The translations under genes and the position numbers were made by a program. From Adineta steineri (Eukaryota; Rotifera; Eurotatoria; Adinetida; Adinetidae): DNA of 64,000 bases. The DNA lies in contig CAJNOI010000227.1 of assembly GCA_905250115.1 (NCBI GenBank), forward strand, positions 51,198 through 115,197, read 5' to 3'. This document shows, in pieces, positions 23,696-35,400 of the stretch. Under the pieces are notes generated by a model. It saw nothing but the letters and a program-made list of their open reading frames with translations. It made no database searches and was not told the origin of the DNA. Every line of letters starts with the position of its first letter. Position 1 is the first letter of the stretch.

Positions 23696-24354
23696 TTATA
23701 CTTCGAAGCNNNNNNNNNNNNNNNNNNNNNNNNNNNNNNNNNNNNNNNNNNNNNNNNNNNNNNNNNNNNNNNNNNNNNNNNNNNNNNNNNNNNNNNNNNN
23801 NNNNNNNNNTGTAAGTTTTTTATGTGGAGGAATATAAAGTGTATATGTTTCTTTATGCTTTTGCTGCTCGGACTTTGATTCAGTTATTTCGGATTCCAAA
23901 TTTACTTTCATAGTCACTTCAATATCAGCAATACCTTTCACGCCAAATGAAGAACATATTCCCATTTCCAGGCCCATCGTGACACGCGAAGTAGCTTCCC
24001 ACGTCGTTCCTACTTCCAGCTCTTCTGTCTTTTCTATGTCTTTCTCAGTCTCATTTATCACTTCACCTTCATAGCGCATTTTTGCTTCACTTTTTTCAAA
24101 CTCTTCTGCCGGTTTCAGTTGCAAATCATATTTTAAGTTGTTGGCGTTTTTGCGCATTTCTTTATCGTCATCTCCAGGCATAACAACTCTTGAACCACCG
24201 CCGTTTGCATTCTAACAAACGGGAAAAGGAACTAATTGATTGAATACGACTCCAGCGAAATTAATACTTACCTTTGAAGTGTATTTGCCCCACTCTTCAG
24301 CCAATTCTTTAAATGTTGTCGATTTAGACATCACTTGCGTGTGATAGTTCGAAC
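23696..24354 (-). CDS. ETX/MTX2 (aerolysin-fold)-like protein, gapped and partial
   Basis: Two exons in compatible phase: 24354-24272, intron 24271-24212 (GTAAGT...GTTAG), then 24211 down to the scaffold gap. After the gap the frame FEV-stop is seen at ~23704-23696, but its continuity through 100 N is unproven. The visible part has a Ser/Thr-rich amphipathic stretch (VGTTWEATSRVTMGLEMG, then ESEITESKSEQQKHKE) followed by YTLYIPPHKKLT. That order, alternating strands then a Tyr-x-Pro-Pro-His-Lys-Lys turn, is typical of the ETX/MTX2 beta-pore-forming superfamily, found in many animals as defence or unknown-function proteins. The 5' exon is not identified. Whether it forms pores cannot be told. 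Confidence 0.55.
23710..23809. other. Scaffold gap (100 N)
   Basis: Exactly 100 N, a conventional placeholder length, so true distance and frame across it are unknown. Confidence 0.99.
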
Positions 24355-24507
24355 CTGAAAGTTCAATAAGAATTGCGATTGATTTAGTTCAGATATGATT
24401 ACTTTAAGTGAAGAGCTAGATTACAAAGGTAACCGAGTATGCGTGTTTCAGAACTGATGATCTTGTCTTTCTTTCTATCCTTTTTTCTACCTTGCTTTTC
24501 CAACAGT

Positions 24508-24674
24508 TAAAAAGAAGAAAGAAAAATCGACAGCTTCTTGATGCACGCTCTGCGGACGACATAAAACTGCAACTTGATACCACCTTACTCTTAGAAAATC
24601 GGAGTAATAAGCTGTCTAATTCTTTGGAGACTGTTCGCCGCTCCCTCAAACGTCCCATCCTCTCAAAAACTTGA
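24508..24674 (+). CDS. Possible terminal exon of an unidentified gene
   Basis: A polypyrimidine tract and CAG at 24505-24507 precede a frame reading LKRRKKNRQLLDARSADDIK, then LQLDTTLLLENRSNKLSNSL and a TGA. The charged helical composition looks protein-like. An ATG and donor lie just upstream (24399-24438), but that exon would enter a different phase, so I cannot join them. Treat as a weak candidate. Confidence 0.25.
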
Positions 24675-25261
24675 ACGCTACACTTTATGATTACAGTTGA
24701 TAGAACTTCATCAGAAACCTTTAAAGACGAACATTTACCTCATTCTAGTGTATCTTTGTAAATTAAAACGATGACGATCAAGTGTTTCTGCAAGACTAAC
24801 CCCACGTAAAGAAAGAGGAAAAGTTTCTCCTGTTCTCTACAGAAAGATCATACAGGACGATTCAAACAATGTGTGATTAAGGAAGGAGGCCGGATCATCC
24901 ATATTAAAATGGATAAATAGCTTCGAAGTCAGATAAAATGTATTGAAAAGGGGAAGACTGCAACTATTGCTTAGTATAAACATTTTAAATGTATGTACAA
25001 ACGATCTTCCGTAGCATAAAGTAGATTTTCTTCGATTTTTGAGCTTACTCTACGGCATACTACAAACATTTACTTCGAATGCTGAAGTAAGTATTTATGT
25101 GCGAAGTATTGCATGACATAGAAAAATCGATGTATAAATAATTTGGATATACTTACGATGACAGCTAACGCTGGAGTTTAGTGAAGTTGCTTATGTGTAT
25201 ACCGAGGACCAGCTACCTCAGGTATTTATATTCAGTGAGGTAGTCGAGTGTTTTCTTGTCG
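24675..25261. other. Intergenic, no gene seen
   Basis: Nothing recognised except a small CTACCTCA...TGAGGTAG hairpin at about 25213-25243. Confidence 0.4.
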
Positions 25262-25470
25262 GTAACACTTATTCATGACAATGAATCAGCCATGCTGTCA
25301 CATACATGTCATGAAAACATAAGCGTAGGAAAATGTTTTCATTACTCACACACAGCTGCGTAGTGTGTGAATAATGAAAAACAGGTGTGCGTAAAACATT
25401 TTCCTACGCCTATGTTTTCATGACATGTATGTGACAGCACGGTTGATTCATTGTCATGAATAAGTGTTAC
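25262..25470. repeat. 209-bp near-perfect hairpin with a second hairpin inside
   Basis: Arms of ~77 nt starting GTAACACTTATTCATGACAA and ending with its reverse complement differ at only about three positions. The loop holds a further stem, CATTACTCACACAC paired with GTGTGTGAATAATG. Low divergence suggests recent origin or ongoing homogenisation. It lies just beyond the 3' side of the Penelope-like element at 26060-27655 and may belong to it or be a separate MITE. Confidence 0.75.
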
Positions 25471-25547
25471 GGATTAACCTTACTTCTCAATTAGACTCTC
25501 TCAAGATAAATATATAATAACAAAAATATGAAATTATTTTGCAGAAT

Positions 25548-25598
25548 TTTATTGACCGGTTTCTGTCAAGTTATCACTTGACTTCATCAGAAAATTAC
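25548..25598 (-). ncRNA. Hammerhead ribozyme motif, PLE type
   Basis: On the minus strand the core reads CUGAUGA, then stem II (AGUCAAG / CUUGACA with loop UGAUAA), then GAAA, then CCGG, then UC. This supplies the invariant C3-U4-G5-A6/G8-A9, G12-A13-A14 and A15.1...U16.1-H17 positions. The minimal palindromic stem III (CCGG) is the arrangement reported for hammerheads in Penelope-like retroelements, where dimeric folding is thought to help. Stem I is weak (U-rich against A-rich). It lies downstream of the minus-strand RT at 26060-27655, as expected. Confidence 0.75.
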
Positions 25599-25739
25599 AA
25601 AATACATTGCACAAAATACTAACAACGACAGAAAAATTTATTTAATAAAGAGTGTGATATAAGAAAACGGTTGGTTAGAAGATCATTGTAGCAAGTCTTC
25701 CTGGATCGTAATCGGTGTACCTTGTACTATTTTAGTATT

Positions 25740-26100
25740 TAGAATTAAAAAACTCTATTACTTCTGTTCTTTATTCTTTCGATTCAGAACGGTAATAAAT
25801 TATTTATGAGAAATAATAAGTTATTTATGAATTCCAAATGAGAAGTTATTAGAAATAAAATACCTCTATTAGTTGACTCATGAAGGGAATATGTTGTTTA
25901 TTAATTCTAATATACGATTAGAACAACTCTATTACCTAATTCATGAAAGAATATGTCATCTCTTAACTCCAATTTAATTGAGAACGACAAAGCATGAAGA
26001 GAGTATGTTATTTATTCATTAGAACTAAAACAGCTCTATTACTTAATAAGAATAATATGTTATTTATCAATTCCAATTAAAGATTTGTTTGGTTTCTTTT
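25740..26100. repeat. Degenerate ~65-bp tandem repeats in PLE 3' region
   Basis: Units share AGAAxxAAAACxxCTCTATTA, then CTxATTCATGAAxGxATATG, then TTATTTATTxATTCCAAT. About five units are discernible, at ~25740, 25851, 25919, 25983 and 26021. Located between the RT frame and the hammerhead. Confidence 0.55.
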
Positions 26101-27655
26101 TGACTAGATAATCTTGAAGATTATGCAATCTTTTAGAACCTACAACAGGTTTCATATTACCAATGGCTGTATCTAAGAAACAAGTATTCCAAAGTTCCTG
26201 AAATCTTGTTGAAAAATTATGCATTCCTTTTGTAAAAGAAAAATGACATAATATATGTACTTCAAAATCAATTCCAGCCTATTTCGTAATATTATTATTA
26301 TTATTATCTACAGTTTCTAAAAAGATTTTCCTGATATTTAAGTAATTCTTTCTAGTAGGTACTGCACATTGAAATGTCTGTAAGACTCTTTCAAATTGTT
26401 TAAGAATAAAAGATAAAGGATATCTATTTAATAATAGCGACATACATATATGTATTTCCTCACGTTTAAACGCTTCGAAACTTGAAGAATATCGTATTGC
26501 TCTAGTGTAAGCTACACAAGGAATATTCTTCTTTATATGCTGTGCATGTACGCTTGTGAAAGGAAGAAAATATGGTTCATGTGAAGGTTTATGGAACACT
26601 TCAGTCATCAATATCCCTCCTCTATTCTCAAGGTTCACATCAAGGTACTCTGCAGTTGATCCTACACATTCAGAAAGTCCAATATTGCTATCGAGCCTAT
26701 TCCAGAATTTTACAAGACCTTTTAACGTATCTGCATGTACATTTGACATAATGAATAGATCGTCAATATACCTGTAGTATATTGAACATGTTCTTTGAGC
26801 CCATTTGAATATTGGACGTTCAACAAAGTATATGTATGTATTTGCTATTGTTAGGATAAGTGGTGATCCCATTGCTCCACCTCTTATTTGTTTATAATAA
26901 GACCCATCAAAATAGAAATAATTATTAGTCATTACAAATCTGGTAAGAGCTAGAATAATTTCTCTTTTAACACCATCGATTTGTTTTAAATTAGATGTTT
27001 CCATCAAACGTTTAATGGCTGTTACACCTCCTTCTTGTGGTATCATTGTATACAGATTGGTAACATCCATTATTATAAATGATGTGGCTGATGTAAGATA
27101 TCTAGCCGACCATCTTTCTACTTGTTTTATTAATTGAACACCATTCATAATAGTTGAGTCAACTGCTAAACGATCAAATAAGGGTCTTAATAAACCATCT
27201 AACCATTTAGAAATTTTCATGGTTGGAGATTTAAGACCAGCCATTATTGGTCGTAATGGTGTATTCGGTTTATGTGCTTTAGGTAAGAAATAGAGATGGG
27301 CTAATTCAGCTTCATCTTTATCTACACTTAACATTTTATATTGCTTTTGAGTAATATGTTTGCTAGCCCATAAACGATAAAGTAGATCATTCGTTCGATC
27401 AACTAAAGATTCAAGTGGGTTTATATTCCCTAAAACTTGATATGCTTTAGTTTTAGTCATATAAATTTGCGCTTTCATGTTATAGTCATCAGATTTACCA
27501 AGATGAAATACTTTAGATTTATCTGTTTTTCTGATGACTATATGTGTAGATTCAAATTTGTTTAACAAATTATTAATATCTTTTAATTGCACAGATGTAG
27601 GATGTCTATCATGACAATCGATTAAGATCTTTTCTAGTAACAATGTCACTCTTGT
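26060..27655 (-). pseudogene. Penelope-like (Athena-type) reverse transcriptase, element 1
   Basis: The RT frame runs from ~27655 to a TAG at 26279-26281 and continues in the same frame to a TAA at 26060-26062 (KPVVGSKRLHNLQDY is C-terminal of the TAG), so one nonsense codon interrupts it. RT landmarks: IVIRKTDKSKVFHLG, PLRPIMAGLKSP, IIMDVTNLYTMIP (catalytic Asp), KQIRGGAMGSP, YRYIDDLF (catalytic Asp pair), VFHKPSHEPYF. No GIY-YIG endonuclease follows, matching the telomere-associated Athena group of bdelloids. Unlike element 2 at 56884 it has no intron before YIDD. Upstream of 27655 the frame is only the shadow of the adjoining non-LTR element. Confidence 0.85.
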
Positions 27656-28421
27656 TATCGTTTTGGACATATAGCTAAATATTGTAAACAAACACAACAC
27701 ATATGTTCTTATTGTGCTGGTCCTCATCGATACAATGTTTGTGATCAAGAACAACTCACACCTAAGTGTTCCAATTGTCAAGGTTCACACGAAGCAACCT
27801 CTCATGTTTGTCCAAAGTACATAAATGAACAAAAACGTATACAAACAGCAATTGATCGATATTCATATTCTTCCACTAATATACATCATTCTACACTCTT
27901 AAAAATTATCCGATACTTTCATCAACAACTTCACCTATTACTTCTGAAACACTCAATAGTATTACTGAAGCATGTACGATTGCAACAATAAAAGCTATCG
28001 AAAAAATTACTAATCAACTAATTACAATATTCACCAATAAGATGAATAAATTAGTCCAACAAGTCTCATCTAAATATCATTTACCACTTGCTGCAACTAT
28101 GGATTTTATGTCTTGTGAAATTAGTTTTAATTCTGATACTGAAGAAAAGAAAAATGTTCATGATCATTCATTAGAGATCTCAAATAATCAAAATCAATTT
28201 TCAGCTGTTGATGATGAAATGGTTGATATTCGTGAAACAAATCATGCAAATACAATGCATCAACAATAGCAACAACAATCTAACACAATGAACAGTAACG
28301 GAATTAAACGCACTTCCAACATTGATTCGCCTACTACTTACAACCCGAAACGAACAAATAATGCTAATCAAAGTACCACAATCAAAACCAATAAATCCAA
28401 AACCAAATCTTTAATAATATA
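27650..28421 (+). pseudogene. Non-LTR ORF1, Gag-like with three CCHC knuckles
   Basis: The frame opens mid-protein with CYRFGHIAKYC (27658 onward), then CSYCAGPHRYNVC and CSNCQGSHEATSHVC, three Cys-rich nucleic-acid-binding knuckles as in Jockey/I ORF1 proteins. A one-base shift near 27900 moves the frame to NYPILSSTTSPITSETLNS and NKLVQQVSSKYHLPLAATM. A TAG at 28267-28269 interrupts the Gln/Asn-rich tail, which ends with TKSKTKSLII just before ORF2. Confidence 0.7.
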
Positions 28422-31064
28422 ATGCATTTTTGTCATGTTAACGCAACTTCAGCAAAAAAATACAAAGATGAAATTTTTAATCGTTTTGGTAAAATGGATA
28501 TTATTTCAATTAATGAGACAAATTTACATGAAAAAAACTCAATTTCAATTACCTGGATTTAATATTTTTCGTTTCGATCGTTCTATTAAAAAAGGTGGTG
28601 GTGTTCTTCTTGTAATAAGAAAGGAGATATCATGTTATGAAGTTTTTTCTCAAAATATTGACAACAATGAATGTGTTGCTGTACAAATAAGTACACAAAG
28701 TGGTACACTTTTAATCTGCTCTCTTTATATACCACTTCAAATAAAAATTTCTTCACGATTATTTGATCAACTTCTAAATATAAATAATAATTGTTTAATA
28801 ATGGGACACCTTAATGCAGCATCAACTTTATTAGGTTCACGTAAAACAAATAGTAAACGAATTCAATTACAAGACTTATTAAATAACACTGCATTCTCTT
28901 GTATCGATGATAATATAACCACATATGAACGAAATAATTACGAAGAAAAATTAGATTGAATTCTAGCAACTCGACCTATTATCTTCTGTATCAATAAGGT
29001 TAATACTCATATGCCTCTTGGTACTGTTAGTGGTCATAAACCTTTAACATTTGATTTAATGATAATGGCTGATGATAAACCACCATCACCACGAATTCAA
29101 TTTTCATTTAAGTTAGCAAATTGGTCTCTTTATCGTCATATTTTGAATGAAAAGTTAATGCAATGGGATGTGAATCGTAAAATAGTTTCTACAAATGATA
29201 TCGATGAATATACAACTTTTATTAGTGAAAGTATTGTAGCAGCAGCTCGCTCATCTATTCCTCAAAGTTCTGGTAAAATTAACATTGAAATAAGTCCAGT
29301 CACCAAACGTCTCATCAATCTAAAACATCAATTCTATCGTAGTTGGAAGAAATATGGTGTAGGAAAAAATCAGTATTATCGTTACGAAATGATCGAATTG
29401 CTCGTCTGAAAAGAATATTCCACTCTCTTACAACAAAACAAATGAATACAGGAAAAGTATGGGCACTTATTCGAAAATATCATAACAAAAGAATTAAACA
29501 AAAGATTACATCTGTTTTAAAATATGAACAATTTAAAGCAAATAGTGATCTTGAAAAAGCAAATATGTTTGCAACATACTTTGAGAATGATATTTATACA
29601 AGTACACCTGATACATCTGCCTTTCACATCCATGTGAGTGAAGTAGTTAAGACAATTAAGAAATCAATTAGTACTTCATCAATCAATAGTCAAAGTTTTC
29701 AAGTTATAACACCAAAAGAACTTAAATTCATCCTGAAGAAATTACCAAATTCGGCAGCAGGTCCAGATAACGTAGATAATCGATGTTCAAAGAATTTCAC
29801 CAAATCACTCGTTGATCATTTACTCAATTTAATGAATGCAAGTTTAAGACTTGGTTATGTACCAAGTTCTTGGAAAACGGCATTTATTATTTTATTACTT
29901 AAACCAGGAAAAGATCGATCTCAAGTATCAAGTTATCGACCTATTAGTTTACTCAGTTGAGAATGGGGAAAGTTCTCGAAAAGATCATCAAACAAAGACT
30001 TTCAACAGAACTCAAACGACGCAACATCTTACCTCGTCATCAAGCTGGTTTTTTAGAAGGCAAATCTACTATGTACAATATTTTAAGATTAAACCGTTGT
30101 GCTCAACAAGCGCTTGATCGAAATCATCATGCTGCTGTAATCTTTTTTGATATAAAATCAGCTTTCGACAGCGTATGGCATGATGGTTTGATTTACAAGA
30201 TGAATGACTTTCGTATACCGGTATATTTTATTCGTTGGATAATATCATTCTTATGCAAAAGAACAGCACAAACTGAACTTGAAAATCAGCTTTCTCATTC
30301 ATTTGAAATTAAAAATGAAACACCTCAAGGCAGTCCATTGTCACCTCTTCTTTATATTTTATTTACATCAGATTCAATGAATTCTATTCCATCTCAAGTT
30401 GATTACGGACTTTTTGCAGATGATACTGCAATTTTTACTTCGAGTAATACAACATCTAGGGTTCGTGATCGATTACAAGAATCTATTGATCAATTTGTAC
30501 TATGGTGTCACCCATGGAAACTTGTTATTCAGCCTACAAAAACGGAACTTATACATTTTTCACCTCATTCTCGTAAAAAATATTCAAACCCTATTCATCT
30601 CAAAGTATCAAATAATGATATACGACCACAACCATTTGCACGCTATCTTGGAACTAGTTTTGATAAACAATTACGTTGGCAAGAACATGTGAAACATATT
30701 GAAACAAGAATTCAATCTCGTATAAACTTACTTCGATTTTTTGAATAGGATTACTCCTGATTCAAATGAAACGATCATGCTCAATATATATAAGTCATTG
30801 ATTCGACCAATATTAACCTATGGTTCTTCGGTTCTTCTACATGCTGAAGATAAATTATGGAACAGATTACAAATTGCTCAAAATAAATCAATTCGAGCAG
30901 CACTTAATATACCTCATTTTGTTTCAACTACTTATATACATCAAATAACCAATATTCCATATATTCGTTCATATGTCACAAATCTTACTGAAAGAGCACT
31001 CACAAGAAGTCAACAATTGGAAGATACAGTAACTGAACAAAACTTAGTCTCTCTACTTAATTGA
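28422..31064 (+). pseudogene. Non-LTR ORF2, endonuclease plus reverse transcriptase
   Basis: Begins MHFCHVNATSAKKY with the endonuclease N-terminus DIISINETNLH; shifts frame near 28550 to PGFNIFRFDRS. The metal/phosphate motif reads MGHLNAAS where GDFNA is usual, so a catalytic Asp is lost. Stop at 28957. RT domain: AAGPDNVDNR, SSYRPISLLS, frame break at 29958, then GKVLEKIIKQRL, HQAGFLEGKSTMYN, VIFFDIKSAFDSVW, ETPQGSPLSPLL, YGLFADDTAIF. A further break at 30748 precedes the C-terminal region SLIRPILTYGSS. At least four lesions: dead copy. Confidence 0.8.
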
Positions 31065-31322
31065 ATACAATGAGATAAATATAACATCGAATTGTTTTTT
31101 TTTATCTCTATTACTATTATTATCGTTTTTGTTTGTTTTTTTTACTATGTTAAAAGCAAAAGACCTGTATGTCAAGAGCTTTCATTTTCTTCAAGGTTAA
31201 CAAATAAACCTGTTGTCATCACATGGTTGATTAAAAGAAGTACAAGCAAATCATTTAGAGTATGAATGGAAAAAAAATGTTGATCTACATTGTTTATTAA
31301 AGTTCATTTGGGTTGATTCCGT

Positions 31323-32406
31323 CAGATTCGAGGATCATTTGCTTGAGTAATTCGCATTGATGGATTGACTCGATTAGTTCGGGACAATTCAATGTGTTCT
31401 TTTGGTTGAAAACGATTCATCCATCGTTTCGGAACGATTAATGCAAATAGTTCACGACGAAAACTTGGTGCTGTCAATGTGTAAACATAGAAAGTTAACT
31501 AAAATCACATATGATAAAACAGTAAATCTATATAGATATTACATTCTTACTGCATTAAATATGAAGGTACCAAAACTGCCCGTTGCTGTTGAAGCTAAAG
31601 CCTCTGCTGCAACACGATATGCTGATTTACTTGATGGTGAATCGTATTGTGTTACTGTCAGATAGACAAAATTGGTAACAAAGGGAAGTGCTGTTATAAT
31701 GTATAGCGTCACTTGTCCGATAAGCATAGCTGCAAGCTGAAGATCTCTTTTACGTAGATGAACCTAGATGAGACATAAAGAACAATGTATATTCTAAAGG
31801 ATAGTATTTTTCTCCTACTCGTTGATGACCAATTCGTTTAGTATTTTGTTTCAATCGCCATATAATCAATGCGCTTAATGCACTCATTAGTAAAGCGGGA
31901 GTTCCAAAATTAAATGCGAATAAAACGGTCGTATCCATTATTCGTTCTACTGCCAAACTAACATTACATTGCCGTGCTTGAGGAAGTGCGTCATAAACTA
32001 TCAGTAGGTAGATTGATAAACAAGCACAACTGGTAATGGTTATGCCCATAACTTTAATTGCTACACTTGCTCGACTGGCCAATTGAGAACCAGTCAGTAT
32101 ATAATAACGAATTTTACAATATGCCGAATTATATGTTAATGGATTATTGGTGAGAAAAGCACCCAGCATACTAATAAACAGACCCCATATTAAACACTGT
32201 AAATTAGCCCACGAACTTGCATGAAAATAAATAGCACATGAATTTGTGCGCATTGCTGGACGAAGAAATATGGCAATATTTAATATACATCCAGTCATGC
32301 TAAGTGTCAGAAGAATTGGTTGACCAATATGTTGTATTCCAATACGAGCAGCATTTAATCTAGCTACAGCTGGATCGATGGTAGTCGTTGATATATTGTT
32401 ACTCAT
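31323..32406 (-). pseudogene. Rhodopsin-like GPCR, lacking the DRY region and frameshifted
   Basis: From ATG 32404-32406: a short N-terminus with an NxS site, TM1 LTLSMTGCILNIAIFL, TM2 and ECL1 to a Cys in SAYCKIRYY, TM3 up to GSQLASRASV, then directly AIKVMGITITSCACL (TM4). In related receptors as I recall them about 20 residues with the D/E-R-F/Y motif lie between, so an in-frame deletion is inferred. TM5 is VLFAFNFGTPALLMSALSAL. Near 31760 a frameshift is needed (ST-stop versus RKRDLQLAAM) to reach TM6 (LIGQVTLYIITALPF) and TM7. A 52-nt intron (31499-31550) then joins FGTFIFNA to LTFYVYTLTAPSFRREL, and the tail ends at 31323. The receptor type resembles peptide-receptor-like bdelloid GPCRs; ligand unknown. 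Confidence 0.75.
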
Positions 32407-35400
32407 AGGAAATTTTATTGATGATCTTAACGCTTGTCACTAGAGAAGAAATAAAGATAGTTTACATCATGTCGTCAAAATATAAGAAAAATAAAAATAA
32501 GACCAGTCCATAGTAATGAAATGCCTTTTATACCATGGTTGCTTTCCAGATTAATGTAGAAACCGTCTCTCCTGTGTGATGAATTACAACTCTTATATTC
32601 TCAGTAAAAATAGATTTTGACAAAAATTAGACAAACTCTTTCAAGTTCAAGTCTATAATTTTCCGATGATTAAATTCATTCGTGCGTATTTACATTAGTG
32701 GTACGCTAATCACCAGGGAATCAGAAAATATACTTTACCGGATCTAAGATTCCAATCATAATGACAATCTTGTTGATGATTAGATGAACAACTCGAATTT
32801 CCGTTCTTGAAAGAAGAAAATGAAGCATGAAAAGATTGATTGTTTTTGCTGATTGGAATGTCGTTCTAAGAAAAGATACCAGGGTTCGAGGAAACTCGAT
32901 AATGAAAATTAATTTTTGTTATAATAATCGCAGTCACAGATTTGATGTGTCTTGACATAAGTTTTACTTAAGTAATTCATAATTTACTGTTCTTCTTGGA
33001 TGATATTCTAAGTAAGAAGTCATAGGTGATGGTTCGTAGACTATTTTTGTATTTTTAAGTTTGTCATCAACAACTCGTTTAACATCCAGTTTAAGTAAGT
33101 AATAAATGATAAATTGAAAAATTAGCACGAATGAGTTTTAGAGACGCTCAGATATCGATATTTTGTTGCTTTTCAGATAATCTAGTTAAAGAGTAGATAA
33201 TCTTCCCGTCTGAAGTAACACCATTCATTCAATTATTATTTGTACCAAAGGATTCAATCCATCGATCATATCAAGCCCACCACAACAATACGAATGTCAT
33301 CAGCTTGTATTCACATTTATTTTCAGTGGTTTTTATTGTAAAAATCCTAATTTGTTGCTTTTTGTCTTATTATCAATAAAACCAAGAAATGTATTATTTT
33401 CCTATATTCTCGAAATACATTTATCTTACCTTCCACTCGATTTTCTTCATGTTCCTTTTGAATCATTCGAACATTCATTAAAAATACAAAACAATGCCAT
33501 CTATTATCGTTTACCTTGAGAAGAGATTCTGTTGATCGAACAGTTTGAATTAAATTAATACGCTCTTTTTCTGTTATTGGTATTAATATATGATCAAACA
33601 CAAAAATATTCCTTGAATTATGAAATGTGTGTAGAGAAGGAGAAGAGAATTTCTAGCATTTATCACCCATAAGTCACCGTTACGTTCAGTTAAACGTGAA
33701 AATCAAAGAAATACTTTCTCAGTATATGTCCGCATGAGTTTTAAAATTCGTACGTTTAACAAGATAGAAAAATGGTACTGAAAGTTTTAATTCATCCAGT
33801 TTGATACAGCACCACGAACTCTATCGAATTATATAAAAAATATTCAGGAAAAAACGTCATTCCAATTCCAGATCACTATAACATCACAATTTCCTGTGCC
33901 AAAATAGTATAGAATTTCCGAAATTCTACGCTGACAAGTTTCGATAATTCTTACAATTAAGTATCCATAAACTTCATTTCCGATGATCAGCTTTTATTGG
34001 AGCGCAGATTCATTATTTACTCTGTTTAATGTTACAGTGCTACTTCCCTGTTAAGTTATTATTTCCCATTCCCCAGATGAACTTAATTAATTTTCTCGAT
34101 TCAATTGAAGTTATTGCTATATTTGGAAAGAAAAAGATTTTTTATCATTTGACATCACTCTTTCACTTCATGGTAACAAAAGAAAACAGGATTTATCAGC
34201 TCCTCAATGACACTAATGTTTAGCATCAGTGTATAGAAAGACGTTGTAGCATTCATAAGATTAACTTCTGCATAAGTCAGTTCTTTTTTTCTTCAATAAA
34301 GTACCGTGCGATTGATCGGAATTTGAAATAGAATTGAGCTTATATTTTGGTACAGAATTGGGTATTTAAGTAACAAAGTGATCGTCAATTTTTTTAATTA
34401 AAGGTTAATTGATAGTCCTTTGGCGATTAATAGATTGTGTCACTTTTCTGGAATAAATATCATTACATTTCTTGACACTCAAAAGCGAATAATATCTTGC
34501 TACAAAATCCTCTGTATTCTTCACAATTGCCTGAAGAAATACTGATCCCTAATGATCAATGTTATGTACATATAAATTGTTATCACAAACATCTCTGTTG
34601 AACTATTATATAACTTTATTGATTTGTTCCTCTGGAATAGATATATGAAAGAACAAATAGGTAGAATAAGTGTTGTGAAATGTTTTTTTTGAATGTAATT
34701 TATACTTAACTCTTTTCATATCTACTCAACAAACATAAAAAAGTTAATTACTTTCTTCGTAAAAACCATATGAGGAGCGTTAAATGAAGAATACAAGTGA
34801 TATTTTAACAGACTCACACCTTCGAGAGATATACTTGAGCAGAAATGTTGAATTCTGTAGTGAAAACTTCTAATACATTAAACATATTTAATTTGATCTC
34901 TTCAGTTGTGTTTTTTCGATTACATGTTGAATAATAGTGTTTGCTGTGCATCTGAAGATAGACTTGAATAAGAAAAAAAAGAGTTTGCTTCCATTGAACG
35001 TAGTAATACAATGGTAATTATTTATCATCTGATACCTGAGAATTAGTCTGTGATTTTTTTCTTTAAGATATCAGCATAGAAGTTTTGATATACGATGAAA
35101 GTCTGAGATCTCCTGACAAAACTTATTGTCAACACGATCTTGATTATTTCTATAAGCAAAAATCAACTGATGTTAGTCTGATATAGTACTGAATCTACTT
35201 CTATGCGAGAATAGGTAACCTGAATGAAATTAGAAGATATAAACCGATGAAAAAAGTTTGAGAGAGAAAATGCGATGATTTATATGTAGTAATCACTGAC
35301 TCCACCTTGTTTCAATGCGGAATATCGGTCATAAATCGTAAAAAAAGGTTAATGTTGTCATTCTCTTTTTGCATCGCATATACTTATCTGCACCCCTCCG

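Larger units (their letters stand above)
27650..31160 (+). mobile_element. Non-LTR retrotransposon (Jockey/I-like), degenerate
   Basis: Gag-like ORF1 with zinc knuckles, then ORF2 with apurinic-type endonuclease and RT in the usual order. The 5' end is truncated exactly where Penelope coding similarity stops (~27650), so the two elements abut head to head or one inserted into the other. The 3' end is uncertain: T-rich DNA follows ORF2 at 31064 and no clear poly(A) or target duplication was found. Confidence 0.8.

Noticed and set aside
25213-25243. CTACCTCA...TGAGGTAG hairpin resembling a let-7 seed
   Set aside because: Only the 8-nt seed word matches; the rest of the arm (TCGAGTG...) does not fit let-7 and the stem is too short for a precursor.
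27656-27781. N-terminal extension of the Penelope RT frame (starting MTIGTLRCEL)
   Set aside because: It is the antisense of the zinc-knuckle ORF1 of the abutting non-LTR element; Penelope similarity begins only at ~27655.
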